Shown here: piece after piece, positions 7,387 to 16,326 of the stretch
Layout of the letters: the number at the start of each line of letters is the position of its first letter
How positions within the stretch are numbered: the stretch's first letter is position 1
Source of the DNA: an uncultured delta proteobacterium
GTDB taxonomy: Bacteria > Desulfobacterota > WTBG01 > CAIYCZ01 > CAIRTM01
Length of the DNA: 57,028 nt
Direction: 5' to 3'
Assembly: GCA_903881505.1 (NCBI GenBank)
Contig: CAIRTM010000126.1
Span: 1-57,028, forward strand
Notes under the pieces: generated by a model
Told to the model about the DNA's origin: nothing
What the model saw: only the letters and a program-made list of their open reading frames with translations
Databases searched by the model: none
Position numbers and translations under genes: made by a program

Positions 7387-9861
7387 TCAGGTGGGTTGGC
7401 CCGCCGGTTTTGCTTCTTTTTTGCGGGCGGTACGCTTTGCCGGCTTACCGGCCTGCTGCGCCAGCGCCTTCCTGGTCTCCGCCACCTCTTTTGGGGTGAC
7501 GGTTTTCCTGAGCTGCTCCATCTGCTCCATCACATCGCGCCAGCGGGTGGCCTCGGCCGCGCTGACCCATTCGAGCTGCAGCCGCTCTTTGCGCAGCCCC
7601 AGGGTCTCCATTTTCTTCCACATGCGCTGCAGGCGCTTCTCGGTCCAGTGGTTGGCGTCGATATAGTGGCAGTCGCCGATATGGCAGCCCGAGACCAGCA
7701 CCACGGGCGCGCCCTTCTCGAACGCATGCCACACGAAATCCTCCCGCACGCGGCCCGAGCACATGGTGCGGATCAGCCGCGCGTTGGGCGGATACTGCAG
7801 GCGCGAAACGCCCGCGAAATCGGCGCCCGCGTAGGAGCACCAGTTGCAGGCGAACACGACGATGCGGTTCATGGCGTCTTCGGACAGGACCGCGTCGACC
7901 TGGGCCGTTATCTGTGCGTCGGTGAAATGGTGCATCTCGATCGCGTTCGAGGGGCATTCGGCCGCGCAGGTTCCGCATCCGGCGCAGGCGGCCGTGGTGA
8001 CACGCGCGGGCTGGCCCGAGCGCTTGTCGAACTGAATGGCATGGTAGGGGCACACGCGCGCGCAGATGCCGCAGGCCGTGCAGGCCTCGGGGTTGATCTC
8101 GGCCGTGATGGATTCGACCGTCAGCTCGCCCGGGGTCATCAGGCGCATGGCGCGCGCCGCGGCGGCCGAGGCCTGCGTGACCGATTCCTTGACGTCCTTG
8201 GGCCCCTCGGCGCATCCGCAGAAAAAGATGCCCCGCGTCGCGGCGTCGACCGGCTGCAGCTTGGGATGGGCCTCGAGGTAGAAGCCGTCGGCGGTTTTCT
8301 GCAGGGCCATCATTTCCTGCAGCACGTGCATGTCCTCCGGCGCGTGCACGCCGGTGGCCAGCACAACCATGCCCGCGCGGTGCTTCTCCAGCTGGTTGGT
8401 GGCGGTGTTCTCAACGGTCAGGACAAGGTCGCCTGTCGCGGCGTCCTCCTTCACCGATCCCGGCAGGCCGCGGATAAAACGCACGCCCAGCTGCTTGCTG
8501 CGCTGGAACAGGTCCTCGAAACCCTTGCCGAAGGCGCGGATATCGATGTAGAACACCTTGACCTCCGTCTCGGGGTAGTGTTCCTTGAGCATGATGGTGC
8601 TCTTGATCGTGTTCATGCAGCAGATGTTGGAGCAGTAGCGGTGCCCGGTCTTGAACGAGCGCGAGCCCACGCACTGGATGAAGGACACCGCGTCCGGCAC
8701 GCGCTTATCCGTCAGCCGCTGGACTTCGCCTCCGGTCGGGCCGCCCGCGTTAATCAGGCGCTCAAGTTCCATGCTGGTGAGCACGTTGGGGAATTTCGTG
8801 TAGCTGTACTCGTCCAGCTCCGTGGGGTCGTAGACCTCCATGCCGGTCGCCACGATGATGGTGCCGACATCGAATTCGAGGATCTCGTCGCTCATGTTGA
8901 AGTCGATGCAGTTCTTCTCGCACTTCTCGCGGCACTTGCCGCAGATGATCGGGTTGTGGCCCAGGCAGCTTTCAATATCGACCACGTAGGAGGACGGGAT
9001 GGCCTGCGGGAAGGGCGAATATATCGCCCGGCGCGACGACAGCCCCATGTTGAATTCATCCGGAACCACCACGGGGCAGACCGCGACGCAGTCGCCGCAG
9101 GAGGTGCACTCGGATTCGCGCACGTAGCGGGTGCGCTTCAGAACGCGCACATGGAAGTTGCCGACATGGCCGGTAACCTCTTTGACTTCACTCAAGGTCA
9201 GGAGCTCGATGTTTGGATGCCGACCGGCATCGGACATTTTCGGCCCCAGTATTCATATGGAGCAGTCCATGGTTGGAAACGTCTTGTCCAACCTGGCCAT
9301 GATCCCTCCTATGCTGGGCTGTTTCTCGACAAGTACCACCTTGCAGCCCGAATCCGCAAGGTCGAGCGCTGCCTGTATGCCGGCCACGCCGCCGCCGATC
9401 ACAAGGGCCCTGTTCGTAACGGGCACGCTCAGTTCCCGGCGCGGCTGCAGCAGGCGGGCGCGCGCCACACCGGCGCGGATCAGGTCGCGCGCCTTGGCGG
9501 TGGCGGCCTGCGGATCGCCGGCGTGCACCCAGGAGCACTGCTCGCGCAGGTTGGCCATGTCGAGCAGGTAGGGGTTCAGGCCGGCATCAGCGAGGCATTT
9601 GCGGAACGTGGGCTCGTGCAGGCGCGGCGTGCACGAGCCGATCACCACGCGGTTGACGCCCTTTTCGGCAATGTCGTTCTTGATCAGCTGCTGGCCCGGC
9701 TCCGAGCACAGGTAGGCGCTGGTGCGCGCAACCGCCACGCCGTCCAGGCCCCCGGCATAGGCCGCGACCGCCGCGCAATCGACCGTGGCGGCGATATTCA
9801 GGCCGCACTGGCAGACATACACGCCGATCCGGATTTCTTCCTGCTTGCTTGTGCGATTCAT
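7387..9861 (-). CDS. hdrA: HdrA-MvhD fusion, probable selenoprotein (UGA at 9255-9253 read as Sec203)
   Basis: Read through one in-frame UGA this is an 824-residue flavoprotein. An N-terminal HdrA domain is followed by a FAD-binding GGGVAGIQ near 156-163, then DCSI-Sec-ILGPKM, where HdrA proteins have Cys or Sec. Ferredoxin-type [4Fe-4S] sites follow at about 252 (CTSCGDCVAVCP), 594 (CTACGICARVCP) and 626 (CAGCGTCAAECP). The C-terminal MvhD domain starts near 672 with CNWCSY. HdrA is the flavin-based electron-bifurcating subunit of heterodisulfide reductases. A GAGAGGG lies 7 bases before ATG 9861. It is the last gene of the kor-hdr operon. Taken as two proteins, the upstream part would end inside a conserved motif and the downstream part would lack the FAD domain, so read-through is much more likely than a pseudogene. 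Confidence 0.9.
9209..9237 (-). promoter_or_regulatory. SECIS-like hairpin directing Sec insertion at UGA 9255-9253
   Basis: Downstream of the UGA the transcript can form an upper stem GATGCC/GGCATC (positions 9231-9226 and 9221-9216) closed by a GGUC loop, and a lower stem ATGT/ACAT (9237-9234 and 9212-9209) across a small internal loop. The apical GGU lies 27 bases after the UGA. Bacterial SECIS elements are short hairpins just 3' of the UGA with exposed guanines in the loop, and this fits that description. Confidence 0.75.
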
Positions 9862-9913
9862 CTGTTTTCCCTCTCGCAAGTGTGTATATATATAACCGGC
9901 ACGTGTGTGCGGT

Positions 9914-11074
9914 CTACCCGGTCCATTCAATGCCCCGGGCAAGGATGCTTGTCAGGTCGCGGATGTTCACCTCGACCTTTTCGTTGCGCGCGGGGTCGCG
10001 CATGGCGCAGCTCAGGTGGATCATGCATTTCGGGCAGGCGGTCACCAGCAGCTGCGCGCCCGTGGCGCTCACCTCCCGCAGGCGCTGCACCTGGATGTTT
10101 TTCGAATAGGCGTCGCAGTTGATAAAGCCGCTGTTGCCGCAGCAGATCGCGCCGCGCCCCGAGTTCTCCATTTCACGCAGGACAAGGCCCGGGATCTGGC
10201 CCAGCAGAAAGCGCGGGGCCTCATAGCAGCCGCTCATGCGCCCCAGGCGGCAGGGGTCCTGAAAGGTGGCGGTCGTTTCAAGCGGCCGGAACGCCTTGCC
10301 GCCCTTGCGGACCTCTTTCTGCAGCAGATCGAGCAGCAGCGTCACCTTGATATCAAAGCCCGGTATCACCTCGGGCATGTGCGTGCCCAGCATGGTGTAG
10401 CATTCCGGGCACGACACGATGATCTCCTCGATGCCGGCGCTTTTAAATTCCTCATAGTTCAGCCGGCACAGGGTTTCGAAGTTCTCGCGGTCCCCGGCCC
10501 ACAGCAGGTCATGGCCGCAGCAGCGCTCGTTTTTCAGCAGCACCGGCTCGATGTCGAGAAAATTGAGCAGCCGCACGCTGTCGCGCGCAATCGTGAGGGT
10601 GTCGACCTGCAGGTGCGCGAAAAACACGTCGAAGTAGGGCGCGCACCCGCTGAAATAGGCCACCCTGCCTTTCTGCGCGGTTTTCAGGTCGGGGCTCACC
10701 CATCCCAGGCGGTTCTGCTTCAGGTCCGGCGAGGTCATCATGCGCATCCAGGAGTGCAGGGCGCCGTCATGGGCGCGGTAGCCCTTGAGTCCTTTTTCAG
10801 CGGCCAGCAGCGCACGCATTTCGAGGATCACGCGGCTGATGTCCACGCCCGAGGGGCAGCGCTCCTGGCACAGCGAACAGGTCAGGCACTCCCAGACCGA
10901 AGATTCGATAAAGGCCTCGTCGTCGCGCTCCGAGATCAGCTTCTGCGCCAGCAGGCGCGGAGAGTACTCCTTGCCGGCCAGCATGCGCGGGCAGGCGGCC
11001 GAGCACTTGCCGCATTCCAAACACTGGTACAGCGCGTTGTCGCGGATGATTTTTGTTATGCGCACACTGTCCAT
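9914..11074 (-). CDS. HdrC-HdrB fused subunit (HdrD-like iron-sulfur protein)
   Basis: A 386-residue protein with an HdrC-like ferredoxin half and an HdrB-like half, the arrangement of HdrD. Two [4Fe-4S] motifs lie near residues 18-29 (CLECGKCSAACP) and 62-73 (CLTCSLCQERCP). Two CCG domains follow, with RCCGHD and SCPEC in the first, and ICCGNSG and ACPKC in the second. In HdrB/HdrD these Cys sets bind noncubane [4Fe-4S] clusters that reduce a disulfide. It presumably takes electrons from HdrA and reduces a heterodisulfide or another thiol/disulfide acceptor; the acceptor in a non-methanogen is unknown. The start at 11074 leaves 4 bases after the mvhD stop. Confidence 0.88.
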   Translation of the reverse strand: MDSVRITKIIRDNALYQCLECGKCSAACPRMLAGKEYSPRLLAQKLISERDDEAFIESSVWECLTCSLCQERCPSGVDISRVILEMRALLAAEKGLKGYRAHDGALHSWMRMMTSPDLKQNRLGWVSPDLKTAQKGRVAYFSGCAPYFDVFFAHLQVDTLTIARDSVRLLNFLDIEPVLLKNERCCGHDLLWAGDRENFETLCRLNYEEFKSAGIEEIIVSCPECYTMLGTHMPEVIPGFDIKVTLLLDLLQKEVRKGGKAFRPLETTATFQDPCRLGRMSGCYEAPRFLLGQIPGLVLREMENSGRGAICCGNSGFINCDAYSKNIQVQRLREVSATGAQLLVTACPKCMIHLSCAMRDPARNEKVEVNIRDLTSILARGIEWTG

Positions 11075-11078
11075 GCTT

Positions 11079-11504
11079 TCAGACGGCCTCCCGTTCCTGG
11101 CGCGGCTTGGCCGGGTTGGCGCCCATGGCCTCGATGCGTCCGGCAAACGCCCACAATTCGGCCGCCATGCGGTCCTTCTCGTGCGCCTCGAACCTGCATT
11201 CGACCAGGCGCTGCTGGTCGATGCCGAGCAGATCGAGCAGCGATCTCACCAGCTGCACGTTTGAATGCCCGACCGCGGGACCGGGCCCGTAGCGGCAGTC
11301 CTCATCGCGGCACTCGAGCAGGATCACGCCGTCGGCCCCGTACTCGAAGGCCTTCAGGATCAGGGCCTGGTTGATGCGGCCGATGCACATGACCCGGATA
11401 ATGCGCAGGTTCGGGGGCAGCTGGGTGTTCGTGCGGCCGGCCGCGTTCAGGCAGGTCCACGGGCTCCAGTTGCAGCAGATCGCGAGCAGGTTAGGACGCT
11501 TCAT
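11079..11504 (-). CDS. MvhD-like hydrogenase iron-sulfur (electron transfer) subunit
   Basis: A 141-residue protein of the MvhD/FlpD family, which carries electrons between a donor oxidoreductase and HdrA through a [2Fe-2S] cluster. Visible Cys groups are CCNWSPWTC near the N-terminus, VMCIGR in the middle and ECRDEDC after it; the usual CNWCSYAGAD is altered here. A second MvhD domain is fused to HdrA in this same operon, so the complex has two. The start ATG 11504 overlaps the end of the upstream 1119-residue gene by 14 bases. No MvhA/MvhG hydrogenase subunits occur in the window, so the electron donor is likely KOR or the flavoprotein next to it (inference). Confidence 0.85.
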   Translation of the reverse strand: MKRPNLLAICCNWSPWTCLNAAGRTNTQLPPNLRIIRVMCIGRINQALILKAFEYGADGVILLECRDEDCRYGPGPAVGHSNVQLVRSLLDLLGIDQQRLVECRFEAHEKDRMAAELWAFAGRIEAMGANPAKPRQEREAV

Positions 11505-14500
11505 CGAATGGTTTCCCCCCCAGGGCGTCGGCCACGAGCGCTTCGAGCAGCTGGTTTGAAAAATAGGGCATGTCAAGCGCCGTTACCGGGCAGCGGCCCA
11601 CGCATCCGCCGCAGCCCACGCAGTTGTGGCGCGCCACCTCGGCCGTGTACATGCCGTCCAGCCCCGGCACCAGGTGAATGGCGTTGAAGGGGCAGATCTC
11701 AACGCAGCGGCCGCAGCCCCGGCAGCGCTGCGGGTCAACGCGGGGGCTGATCAGGTGGTCCTTGAGAAACGCCTCGGCCGCGCTGCGGGCGACCTGGGCG
11801 GCCAGGGCCGCGCCGGCCTCGAACTGCTGCACCCGCTCGAGCGTATGCGGCAGCACCCGGAAAAGGCCCGCCTGCGGCGTATGGAAAAAAGCGAAATCAT
11901 AGCGGTAGAGGTTTTTTAGGCCCGGCGTGTCCTCCTGCAGGGCCAGGGGCAGCACGGCCTCATCGACCAGGCAGACGATATCGGAGCGCCAGCGCCGGGA
12001 GGCGCCGTCCTGGCGGGCATGGATGGTAAAGTCGCCCATCCGGCCGCGCAGCTCTTTGACGGTCGCGCTGTCGACATGCGTAATGCCGCGGCCGCCGGAT
12101 GTGTCAACCGGGTGGTGCTGCGTCCGGGGCGGCCCCGCTTCAAGCTGCGGGTTGTGCACCAGCCTGACGCGGAAGCCCTGCAGGTCGAGATTGAGCGCGC
12201 AGCTGCGGCCGATGTCTCCGCCGCCCAGCACGATCACATGCTTGCCGATCTGCGTGCGGCCCTGCATGAGCGGGGCCATGTAGCGCGCGCGGATAAAGGA
12301 CGCGCGCAGCAGATCGCGCGCCTTTTCCACCACCTCGTCATCGCTCAGGTTCTCGGCCAGAAGCGAGTCCCTGAGATTGATCGTCTCAAAGCGGCTGCGC
12401 GGCAGGCCCAGGCGCTCGAACAGGTGCAGCCGCGCGCGGGTGCGCTGGTCATTGCAGGAAATGCACTGAAACTCAAGCGGGCAGCACACGCACGAGGCCA
12501 GCACGACCCGGGTGATGCCGTGGCGGCGCATGGCGTCCGCGACCGCGTCGGAGCCTTTCGGGTTGCAGGCCGAGATCAGCAGCTCGCTGTGCACGACGCC
12601 GCTTACCCGCCCGGCCAGGTCGCGCACCCGTTCGAGCGCGGCGCGCGGGGCCAGGGTATCGTTGCAGGTGCACAGGAAAAACCCGATGCGGACCTCGTCG
12701 CTGAGGTCTTCCACGTCGGTTTCACGGGGAACGGCCGGCCGGCGCAGGTTCGCGGCCGCGACCATGGCCCTGCCCGCAGCGGCGCTGCCCGAGAGCATGA
12801 CATCCATGAGATCGTGCTGCAGGTCTGCGACCCGGAACACCCGCTCGGCCTCGAGCAGGCCGGCGTCCGGCAGCTCGTGCGCGTCGGCGACGATAATGGC
12901 CGGGGCTTCGACCGTAAAGCGCCTGGCGGTGCTGAAATGGCTGATGGCGCTGATCTGTCCGCAGGCCTGTTCGCAGATGCGGCACTCGCAGCACACACTG
13001 CACTGCAGGCATCGCTTGGCCTCGGCCACGGCCTCGTCCACGCCGAGCCCCATGTCGACCTCGTCAAAATCGCGGCAGCGCACGCGCGGCAGGCGCTGCG
13101 GCACACCGGGGCGGCCCCGGCGCAGGAGCGATTCCGGGATGTCAGGATACTCGCCCACGCCGCGGTTTTTCGGGGGTATCGTTTCAAACGAACAGGCCTG
13201 GCCGGTCAGGTACTCGATGATGCCGGCCGCGGCGGCCCGGCCCGCGGCCATGGCCTCGACCACGGTCGAGGGCCCGGACGCGACGTCGCCGGCCGCGAAC
13301 ACGCCCGCAACCGGGGTTGCATAACGCTCATCGACAACCGCGCGGCCGCCCGCACCGGTTGCGATTTCACTCGCCAGGCCGCACTCTTTCAGCTGCGGAC
13401 GCTGGCCGATGGCCACGATCACGCAGTCGGCATCAAGCGAGAAACTGTCACCGCTGTCATAGACGATCTTTTGTGAGCCGTCATCCTGCAGCTGCCAGCG
13501 TCCCGCCCGGCACACCACCCGCTCAAGGGCCCCGGCTCCTTCAAAGGCGACCGGCACGGTCCCCAGCACGAACGACACGCCCTCTTCGCGGGCCTCGCGC
13601 ACTTCGCGCGGATGGGCCGGCATCTCCTGCTCCTGCTCGATGCCGACAACGGTCACGTGTGCGGCCCCGAGGCGCAGGGCCGTGCGCGCGGCGTCCATGG
13701 CGGAATTGCCCGCGCCGATGACAATGGTCTTCTTCCCGACCGGGGCCGATCCTTTCAGGTTGACCGCGCGCAGAAAGGACACGCACGCATTGACGCCCGG
13801 GAGATCCTCGCCGGGAATGCCGAGCCGGAGGTCGGCCTGGGTTCCCGCGGCAAGCAGCACCGCGCTGAAGCCGTCGGCCAGCAGCTGCGCGGCGCTTGCG
13901 ACGGTTGTTCCGGTTTTGATGCTGACACCGGTGTTTTCGATCGCCCGGATTTCGACATCGAGCACCCTGCGCGGCAGCCGGAAGGAATTGATGCCGGCTC
14001 TGAGCATGCCGCCGGCCTGCGGCAGGGCTTCAAACACGGTAACCCGGAAGCCCTCGCGGTTGAGATAGTGAGCGGCAGTGAGTCCGGCCGGGCCTGAGCC
14101 GATGACGGCAACGCGCTCGGCCCGGCGCTGCGCAGGCGGCGCAAAGGCGGGCGCAGCGCCCGAGGATGCTTCACAATCGGCCAGGAAGCGTTTGATATCG
14201 CGGATGGCCACGGCCTCTTCAACCTCGGCGCGGCGGCACTCGGCCTCGCAGGGATGGTGGCACACCCGGCCGCAGATGCCGGGCAGGGGGTTGGCCTCGC
14301 GGATGACGGCAAGGGCCTCCTCAAAGCGGCCGGCGGCCGTGAGCGCGAGATAGGCCTGAGCGTTCACGCCCAGCGGGCAGGCGATGCGGCAGGCGCTCAT
14401 GGTGCGTTTGTCAAGCACAAGGGCGCGCGTGGGGCACTGGGCCGGACGGCGCGTGATCGGCGGGCGGGCCGAATCATTCAGGGGGCAGAGCTGCGTGCAC

Positions 14501-14850
14501 TTGCCGCAGCCCGTGCACAGGTCATAGTCGATGTAGCGCGGGTCCTGCTCGCCTTCGACAATGAAATTCTTCCCGCCTTCATCGACCGACACGATGCGCG
14601 ACTGGGGCAGGGCCGTCAGCAGCGGATGGCGCGTCACGCGCAGGTACAGGGGCCGGAACTGGTAATCAAGATCGGCGGGCCAGTCCGCGAACGCTTCGGC
14701 GCCCTCGGGCAGCTCGAGGTAATGCGGGCTCCGGGTGACCCAGGCCACGGGAATGCCGGACTGCACCATATCCTCGGCGACCTTCAGGGCGCCGTAGCCC
14801 GAGCCGACCAGCAGCACGGCCTCTATAGTGTCGCGCGCGCGCGTGTCCAC
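11491..14850 (-). CDS. Giant flavin/iron-sulfur hybrid: NfnB/GltD-like oxidoreductase + HdrA-like N-domain + two ferredoxin sites
   Basis: A 1119-residue multidomain protein. Residues 1-60 hold a nucleotide-binding start (VLLVGSGYGALK) and 112-122 a ferredoxin motif (CTGCGKCTQLC). From about 155 it follows the NfnB/GltD pattern: Cys-rich linker (CRIACPLGVNAQ; CGRVCHHPCEAEC), FAD site VAVIGSGPAGLTAA near 245, NAD(P) site VIGAGNSAMDAA, and GVFAAGDV. After a Cys-rich linker (CLQCSVCCECRICEQAC), an HdrA-like N-terminal domain begins at IGFFLCTCNDTL, followed by another GGGDIG nucleotide motif. The C-terminus has two more [4Fe-4S] sites (CRGCGRCVEICP, CVGCGGCVGRCP). It could connect NAD(P)H, ferredoxin and the Hdr modules. 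It starts 5 bases after korC. The fused architecture is unusual and its exact partners are unknown. Confidence 0.82.
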   Translation of the reverse strand: MDTRARDTIEAVLLVGSGYGALKVAEDMVQSGIPVAWVTRSPHYLELPEGAEAFADWPADLDYQFRPLYLRVTRHPLLTALPQSRIVSVDEGGKNFIVEGEQDPRYIDYDLCTGCGKCTQLCPLNDSARPPITRRPAQCPTRALVLDKRTMSACRIACPLGVNAQAYLALTAAGRFEEALAVIREANPLPGICGRVCHHPCEAECRRAEVEEAVAIRDIKRFLADCEASSGAAPAFAPPAQRRAERVAVIGSGPAGLTAAHYLNREGFRVTVFEALPQAGGMLRAGINSFRLPRRVLDVEIRAIENTGVSIKTGTTVASAAQLLADGFSAVLLAAGTQADLRLGIPGEDLPGVNACVSFLRAVNLKGSAPVGKKTIVIGAGNSAMDAARTALRLGAAHVTVVGIEQEQEMPAHPREVREAREEGVSFVLGTVPVAFEGAGALERVVCRAGRWQLQDDGSQKIVYDSGDSFSLDADCVIVAIGQRPQLKECGLASEIATGAGGRAVVDERYATPVAGVFAAGDVASGPSTVVEAMAAGRAAAAGIIEYLTGQACSFETIPPKNRGVGEYPDIPESLLRRGRPGVPQRLPRVRCRDFDEVDMGLGVDEAVAEAKRCLQCSVCCECRICEQACGQISAISHFSTARRFTVEAPAIIVADAHELPDAGLLEAERVFRVADLQHDLMDVMLSGSAAAGRAMVAAANLRRPAVPRETDVEDLSDEVRIGFFLCTCNDTLAPRAALERVRDLAGRVSGVVHSELLISACNPKGSDAVADAMRRHGITRVVLASCVCCPLEFQCISCNDQRTRARLHLFERLGLPRSRFETINLRDSLLAENLSDDEVVEKARDLLRASFIRARYMAPLMQGRTQIGKHVIVLGGGDIGRSCALNLDLQGFRVRLVHNPQLEAGPPRTQHHPVDTSGGRGITHVDSATVKELRGRMGDFTIHARQDGASRRWRSDIVCLVDEAVLPLALQEDTPGLKNLYRYDFAFFHTPQAGLFRVLPHTLERVQQFEAGAALAAQVARSAAEAFLKDHLISPRVDPQRCRGCGRCVEICPFNAIHLVPGLDGMYTAEVARHNCVGCGGCVGRCPVTALDMPYFSNQLLEALVADALGGKPFDEAS

Positions 14851-14855
14851 GGTTC

Positions 14856-15419
14856 TCAGTGCTCCTGCCGGGCCCGGCCCTTTAAAATTTCCCCGCCGTA
14901 TTCGCGGCCGCGGTCAAAAGCGGCCGCGTTCTTGTCGCGCGTCTTGGGCGGAACGCTTTCCAGGACCGCCTGCCTGAGGGACTCGGGATCGACCAGCGCG
15001 CACACCGCGGCCACAAAACCCAGCATCACGATATTGGCCATCATCTTGTTGCCCATCTCCTCGGCAAAGCGCGTGGCCGGGATATTGTAGCAGCGCCATT
15101 GATCGCTCAGTTCTGCGGGCTTTACCAGGTCGCTGTCCCATAGCATGGCGCCGCCCTCCTGCAGCATGGCGCAGTTTTTCTGAAACCCGGCCTGGCTCAT
15201 GCAGATCATCACCTGCGGATTTTCAACATAGGGGAACAAAATGGGCTCGTCGCTGATCACGACCTGCGAGGAGCACGATCCGCCGCGGGCCTCGGGCCCG
15301 TAGGACTGGGTCATGGTCGCATGCCGGTTGTCGTACAGGGTCGCGGCCATGCCGAGGATGTTGCCGGTGAGCACAATGCCCTGGCCGCCGAATCCGGTGA
15401 TCAGTATTTCCGTTTCCAT
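14856..15419 (-). CDS. korC: 2-oxoacid:ferredoxin oxidoreductase, gamma subunit
   Basis: A 187-residue gamma (catalytic domain III) subunit of 2-oxoacid:acceptor oxidoreductases. The N-terminal ITGFGGQGIVLTGNIL and the TQSYGPEARGG segment are family signatures that contact CoA and the other subunits. I start it at ATG 15419, where METEILITGFGGQG begins; AGGAG lies about 9 bases upstream, and the longer open frame upstream overlaps korB in a shadow frame. It lies 22 bases after the korB stop. Together with KorABD it should form the four-subunit enzyme that interconverts a 2-oxoacid plus CoA with acyl-CoA, CO2 and reduced ferredoxin. Confidence 0.9.
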   Translation of the reverse strand: METEILITGFGGQGIVLTGNILGMAATLYDNRHATMTQSYGPEARGGSCSSQVVISDEPILFPYVENPQVMICMSQAGFQKNCAMLQEGGAMLWDSDLVKPAELSDQWRCYNIPATRFAEEMGNKMMANIVMLGFVAAVCALVDPESLRQAVLESVPPKTRDKNAAAFDRGREYGGEILKGRARQEH

Positions 15420-15441
15420 GCTCCGGTGCTCCTGTGCCGGC

Positions 15442-16326
15442 CTACTGGCCGGAGGTGTGTTTCTGGCGCTCGAGATCGGGCCATTCGCCGAGCTGGCCGC
15501 TGTGGACCAGCGCGTAATTGTCGCTGAACGTCGGCCGATCGCGGTCGATGAAATCGCCGACCAGAAGCGGCCCCTCAAAATCGAGCGGGGCTTCCCGCGG
15601 GTCGATGTTGTTCTTGATGACCGAGCGCTCGTGGAAGAATTTGATCATGTCGAGCGCGGCGCGCATCCGGTTGCGCCGCCCGAACGCGGTCGGGCAGGCG
15701 GCCAGCACCTCAACGAAGCTGAAGCCCGGCTTCAGGATGGCCCGGGTGAGCGACTCGGTCAGGCGCCGGATATGGATGCTGGTCCAGCGCGACACGTAGA
15801 CCGCGCCGCAGGCCGCGGCCAGCTGGCAGAAATCAAAGGGCTCCTCCGGGCTGCCCGTGGGGCTGGTGGTGGTTTTCGCCCCGAACGGGGTGCTCGGGGC
15901 CTGCTGCCCTCCGGTCATGCCGTAATTGAGGTTATTGACGCAGATAACCGTCATGTCGATATTGCGGCGCGCGGCGTGGATGAAGTGGTTGCCGCCGATG
16001 GCGATCAGATCGCCGTCGCCGGAGGCCACCAGCACCGCGCCCTGCGGCCGGGCAAGCTTCAGGCCGGTCGCGAACGGGATCGCGCGTCCGTGCGTGGTGT
16101 GATAGGAGTCGACCTTGATGTAGCCCGCCATGCGGCCCGTGCAGCCGATGCCCGATACCATGGCAACATCGTCAAGCGGCAGTCCGGTTTTGCGGATGGC
16201 GGCCAGCACGCAGCTGAACACCGTGCCGATGCCGCAGCCCGAGCACCAGATGTGCGGTATGCGTTCGCTGCGCAGCAGTTCTTCCTGCGGATGCTGCATG
16301 CAGGGCGCCGTGGATGGTTGATTCAT
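15442..16326 (-). CDS. korB: 2-oxoacid:ferredoxin oxidoreductase, beta (TPP-binding) subunit
   Basis: A 294-residue beta subunit. It holds the thiamine-diphosphate motif GDGDLIAIGGNHFIHA, closed by NNLNYGMTGGQ. Cluster-binding cysteines are WCSGCG near the N-terminus and a third, GIGCTG. The sequence SPTGSPEEPFDFCQLA is typical of 2-oxoglutarate (Kor) and branched-chain (Vor) type enzymes. It overlaps korA by four bases. Which 2-oxoacid is used cannot be settled from sequence alone; 2-oxoglutarate is the most common for this subunit arrangement. Confidence 0.9.
   Translation of the reverse strand: MNQPSTAPCMQHPQEELLRSERIPHIWCSGCGIGTVFSCVLAAIRKTGLPLDDVAMVSGIGCTGRMAGYIKVDSYHTTHGRAIPFATGLKLARPQGAVLVASGDGDLIAIGGNHFIHAARRNIDMTVICVNNLNYGMTGGQQAPSTPFGAKTTTSPTGSPEEPFDFCQLAAACGAVYVSRWTSIHIRRLTESLTRAILKPGFSFVEVLAACPTAFGRRNRMRAALDMIKFFHERSVIKNNIDPREAPLDFEGPLLVGDFIDRDRPTFSDNYALVHSGQLGEWPDLERQKHTSGQ

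Noticed and set aside
9253-9255. Reading the TGA as a true stop, giving two separate genes or a pseudogene
   Set aside because: The frames are in phase, the break falls exactly at a conserved Cys position, both flanks fit HdrA, and a SECIS-like hairpin follows.
7396-10122. A 908-codon open frame on the plus strand opposite hdrA and hdrCB
   Set aside because: It is antisense to well-supported genes, has no recognisable domain and arises from the GC-rich codon bias of those genes.
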